DNA of 6,826 nucleotides from Methanoregula sp. (lineage in GTDB: Archaea; Halobacteriota; Methanomicrobia; Methanomicrobiales; Methanospirillaceae). The notes under the pieces are model-generated. The model was not told the origin of the DNA, did not search any database, and was given only the letters and a program-made list of their open reading frames with translations. The DNA is taken from positions 4,545-11,370 of the forward strand of contig PNBP01000155.1 in NCBI GenBank assembly GCA_003136075.1, written 5' to 3'. A program made the position numbers and the translations under genes. Positions 5,692-6,826 of this stretch are shown here, piece by piece; position 1 is the first letter of the stretch, and each line of letters begins with the position of its first letter.

Positions 5692-6212
5692 TGGATCCTG
5701 TAGATGAAGTGCTGAATCAGCCAGCGATGAGGGCATATATTCATAGACTGGTTGGCGATGAGGGACTGAGCCTGCTGGAAAAATTCCCAAAAGAAGGTGA
5801 ATTCAGTGATGAGCAGCTTGCCGCAAGTACCGGAATAAACCTGAATTCGGTGAGGCATACCCTGTACACGCTCTACGAAAAACGCCTGGCGGAATATCAC
5901 CGGATCAAGAATAATGAGACCGGCTGGCTCACGTATCTCTGGCAGTTACGTATCGATAATATTTACAATGCAGTCCGCGAAGATATGGTACTCGTCAGGG
6001 ACAAACTTGAACGCCGCGCCCAGTACGAAGAAGAAAATGACTTTTATATCTGTAAGGAATGCCATGTGCTTTTTACGTTCCCCCAAGCAATGGACGGGGA
6101 TTTCCGGTGTCCAAACTGCGATCAGGCATTATCCCATTTTGATAATGACACGCTCTTAAAAGCACTCCGCCACCGGATTGAAACACTCAACAAGTCTCTT
6201 GGCCATGCCTGA
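5688..6212 (+). CDS. tfe: Transcription factor E (TFE, archaeal TFIIE-alpha)
   Basis: This 174-residue protein has the full TFE domain order. A winged helix at about residues 12-90 binds near the upstream edge of the transcription bubble (GLSLLEKFPKEGEFSDEQLA and TGINLNSVRHTLYTLYEKRL). A linker helix follows (about 95-116), then a C4 zinc ribbon with Cys122/Cys125 (ICKEC) and Cys141/Cys144 (CPNC). A short C-terminal helix (TLLKALRHRIETLNKSL) ends the protein. TFE joins the TBP-TFB-RNA polymerase pre-initiation complex, contacts the polymerase clamp and helps open the promoter. Two ATGs are in tandem (5688 and 5691); the first overlaps the ATP-grasp stop as ATGA, and either could be used. No Shine-Dalgarno sequence is visible, consistent with translational coupling. 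All four zinc ligands are present and nothing is truncated. Confidence 0.96.
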   Translation: MMDPVDEVLNQPAMRAYIHRLVGDEGLSLLEKFPKEGEFSDEQLAASTGINLNSVRHTLYTLYEKRLAEYHRIKNNETGWLTYLWQLRIDNIYNAVREDMVLVRDKLERRAQYEEENDFYICKECHVLFTFPQAMDGDFRCPNCDQALSHFDNDTLLKALRHRIETLNKSLGHA

Positions 6213-6702
6213 TTCCACCACTATATACTCTTCTTTTCTGCGGCGTGCCGGTTGTGATGCAAAGGTAATTGCTCATTGCAGTGCTGTTGCCCGGGTCGCA
6301 GCAGAATATGCTCATAACAATCCTTATGCTGATGAAGCGCTCGTTGTGAAAGGTGCGTGGCTCCATGATATCGGCCGGGCCACAACTCATTCGATTCACC
6401 ACGCCCAGGTTGGGGCAGATCTTCTCCGTGTAATGGGAGAACCTGAAGCAGTTGCCCGGATTGTCGAATGCCATACTGGTGCCGGAATTACTGCAGATGA
6501 ATGCACTCTGCTTGGACTCCTCCCCCGGGATTGCATGCCCCGTACGGTAGAAGAAAAGATCGTCACTCATGCGGACAATCTTATTGCCGGCAAAAGGCGG
6601 GTGACTATCGAGGAAAGTATTGCAGATGCATTTTACCTTCCAAAGAAGATCCGAAAGCGGATGTATCGTCTCGCGCTCGATGTGGAACTGCTGTCTGCAT
6701 GA
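6205..6702 (+). CDS. HD-domain metal-dependent phosphohydrolase (TIGR00295-like)
   Basis: This is a 165-residue protein when started at ATG 6205, an 8-nt overlap with the end of tfe; a TTG at 6178 would add nine residues (KHSTSLLA region) that look like read-through of tfe coding sequence. HD-superfamily ligands are visible: His24 (VIAHCSAVAR), His54-Asp55 (GAWLHDIGR) and Asp124 (THADNL). His65/66 (SIHHAQVG) and His90 (VECHTG) fit the additional ligands of the two-metal members. The C-terminus (PKKIRKRMYRLALDVELL) is basic and helical. HD enzymes hydrolyse phosphate esters, often nucleotides or 2',3'-cyclic phosphates. This archaeal subfamily is conserved but, to my knowledge, without an established substrate. 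Its position after tfe and trm56 suggests a link to RNA or nucleotide metabolism, which is inference. A T-tract begins right after its stop. Confidence 0.9.
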   Translation: MPDSTTIYSSFLRRAGCDAKVIAHCSAVARVAAEYAHNNPYADEALVVKGAWLHDIGRATTHSIHHAQVGADLLRVMGEPEAVARIVECHTGAGITADECTLLGLLPRDCMPRTVEEKIVTHADNLIAGKRRVTIEESIADAFYLPKKIRKRMYRLALDVELLSA

Positions 6703-6757
6703 TTTTTAAAAACCCTACCTGAATTCGACGGATTTTTTACAAACATTAAAAAAAATC
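6703..6757 (+). terminator. Candidate terminator region of the TFE operon
   Basis: TTTTT starts immediately after the HD gene stop (6703-6707) and TTTTTT lies at 6733-6738. Archaeal intrinsic termination depends mainly on U-tracts, so these are plausible ends. The second T-run is part of a weak AT-rich hairpin: GATTTTTT (6731-6738) pairs with AAAAAATC (6750-6757) across an 11-nt loop. I judge this by composition only. Confidence 0.45.
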
Positions 6758-6826
6758 GGTTTTGTTGAAATCCTCCCAGAGAATTACACAGTCGCTCCAG
6801 GAGGCTTTTTCGCACATCGTGCTTTT
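6758..6826. other. Intergenic DNA to the right edge, no gene recognised
   Basis: No convincing reading frame starts here. The A-rich run at 6745-6756 could serve as a TATA element for something starting near 6776-6782. CCTCC (6772-6776) and GGAGG (6800-6804) are complementary, and GGAGG is followed by CTTTTT. GCAC-ATC-GTGC (6812-6822) makes a tiny hairpin followed by TTTT at the edge. This may be the leader of a gene beyond the window or a small RNA, but there is too little sequence to decide. Confidence 0.3.

Noticed and set aside
6178..6204. TTG start for the HD-domain gene
   Set aside because: It adds only nine residues encoded within the tfe C-terminus; an ATG at 6205 is in frame and gives a normal N-terminus before the first HD ligand.
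6633..6815. Minus-strand 60-aa frame over the end of the HD gene and the intergenic stretch
   Set aside because: Half of it is antisense to the HD gene, the rest crosses T-tracts and A-runs, and no domain or ribosome site is convincing.
1..6826. CRISPR array, insertion sequence, tRNA or rRNA genes, defence genes
   Set aside because: I found no spaced direct repeats, terminal inverted repeats, transposase motifs, cloverleaf-like sequence or rRNA-like blocks; the whole window reads as housekeeping chromosome.

Overview
The window looks like core chromosomal DNA of a methanogenic archaeon, most likely in the order Methanomicrobiales (a Methanoregula/Methanosphaerula-type genome). The order-level placement is inferred from the protein content and style, not from a marker comparison. 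It encodes the archaeal general transcription factor TFE, the archaeal tRNA Cm56 methyltransferase aTrm56, and the methanogen homocysteine-biosynthesis proteins of the COG1900, NIL-ferredoxin and COG2122 families. The genes are densely packed with 4-nt ATGA/GTGA overlaps, and promoters look like AT-rich TATA boxes about 25 nt from predicted transcript starts. I see no mobile element, CRISPR array, rRNA or tRNA gene.

Layout. (1) 1-615, minus strand: N-terminal 205 codons of a NIF3-family dinuclear-metal protein, cut by the window edge. (2) 616-706: a 91-bp divergent promoter region with a TATA-like element on each strand and a 17-bp dyad. (3) 707-3308, plus strand: a three-gene operon encoding a COG1900/DUF39 protein with two CBS domains, a NIL-domain 2x[4Fe-4S] ferredoxin, and a UPF0280 (COG2122) ApbE-like protein. 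These match the three families linked genetically in Methanosarcina to making homocysteine from aspartate semialdehyde and a sulfide/persulfide source. (4) 3303-3713, minus strand: an unrecognised acidic protein of about 136 aa, convergent with UPF0280 and sharing a TTATAA that supplies both stops. (5) 3714-3816: a second divergent promoter region. (6) 3817-6702, plus strand: a five-gene operon of small winged-helix protein, aTrm56, ATP-grasp ligase of unknown substrate, TFE and HD-domain hydrolase. (7) 6703-6826: intergenic DNA with U-tracts and small hairpins.

How the genes fit together. The left operon is a sulfur-assimilation module: COG1900 is the proposed carrier/catalyst of sulfur insertion, the ferredoxin supplies or relays electrons (and perhaps sulfur), and COG2122 is an accessory factor. 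The right operon is mainly an information-processing cluster (TFE and aTrm56) with two proteins of undefined chemistry, the ATP-grasp ligase and the HD hydrolase. The best leads for new biology are that ligase, the unrecognised minus-strand protein facing a winged-helix gene across a palindrome, and the operator-like dyad between the NIF3 gene and the homocysteine operon.
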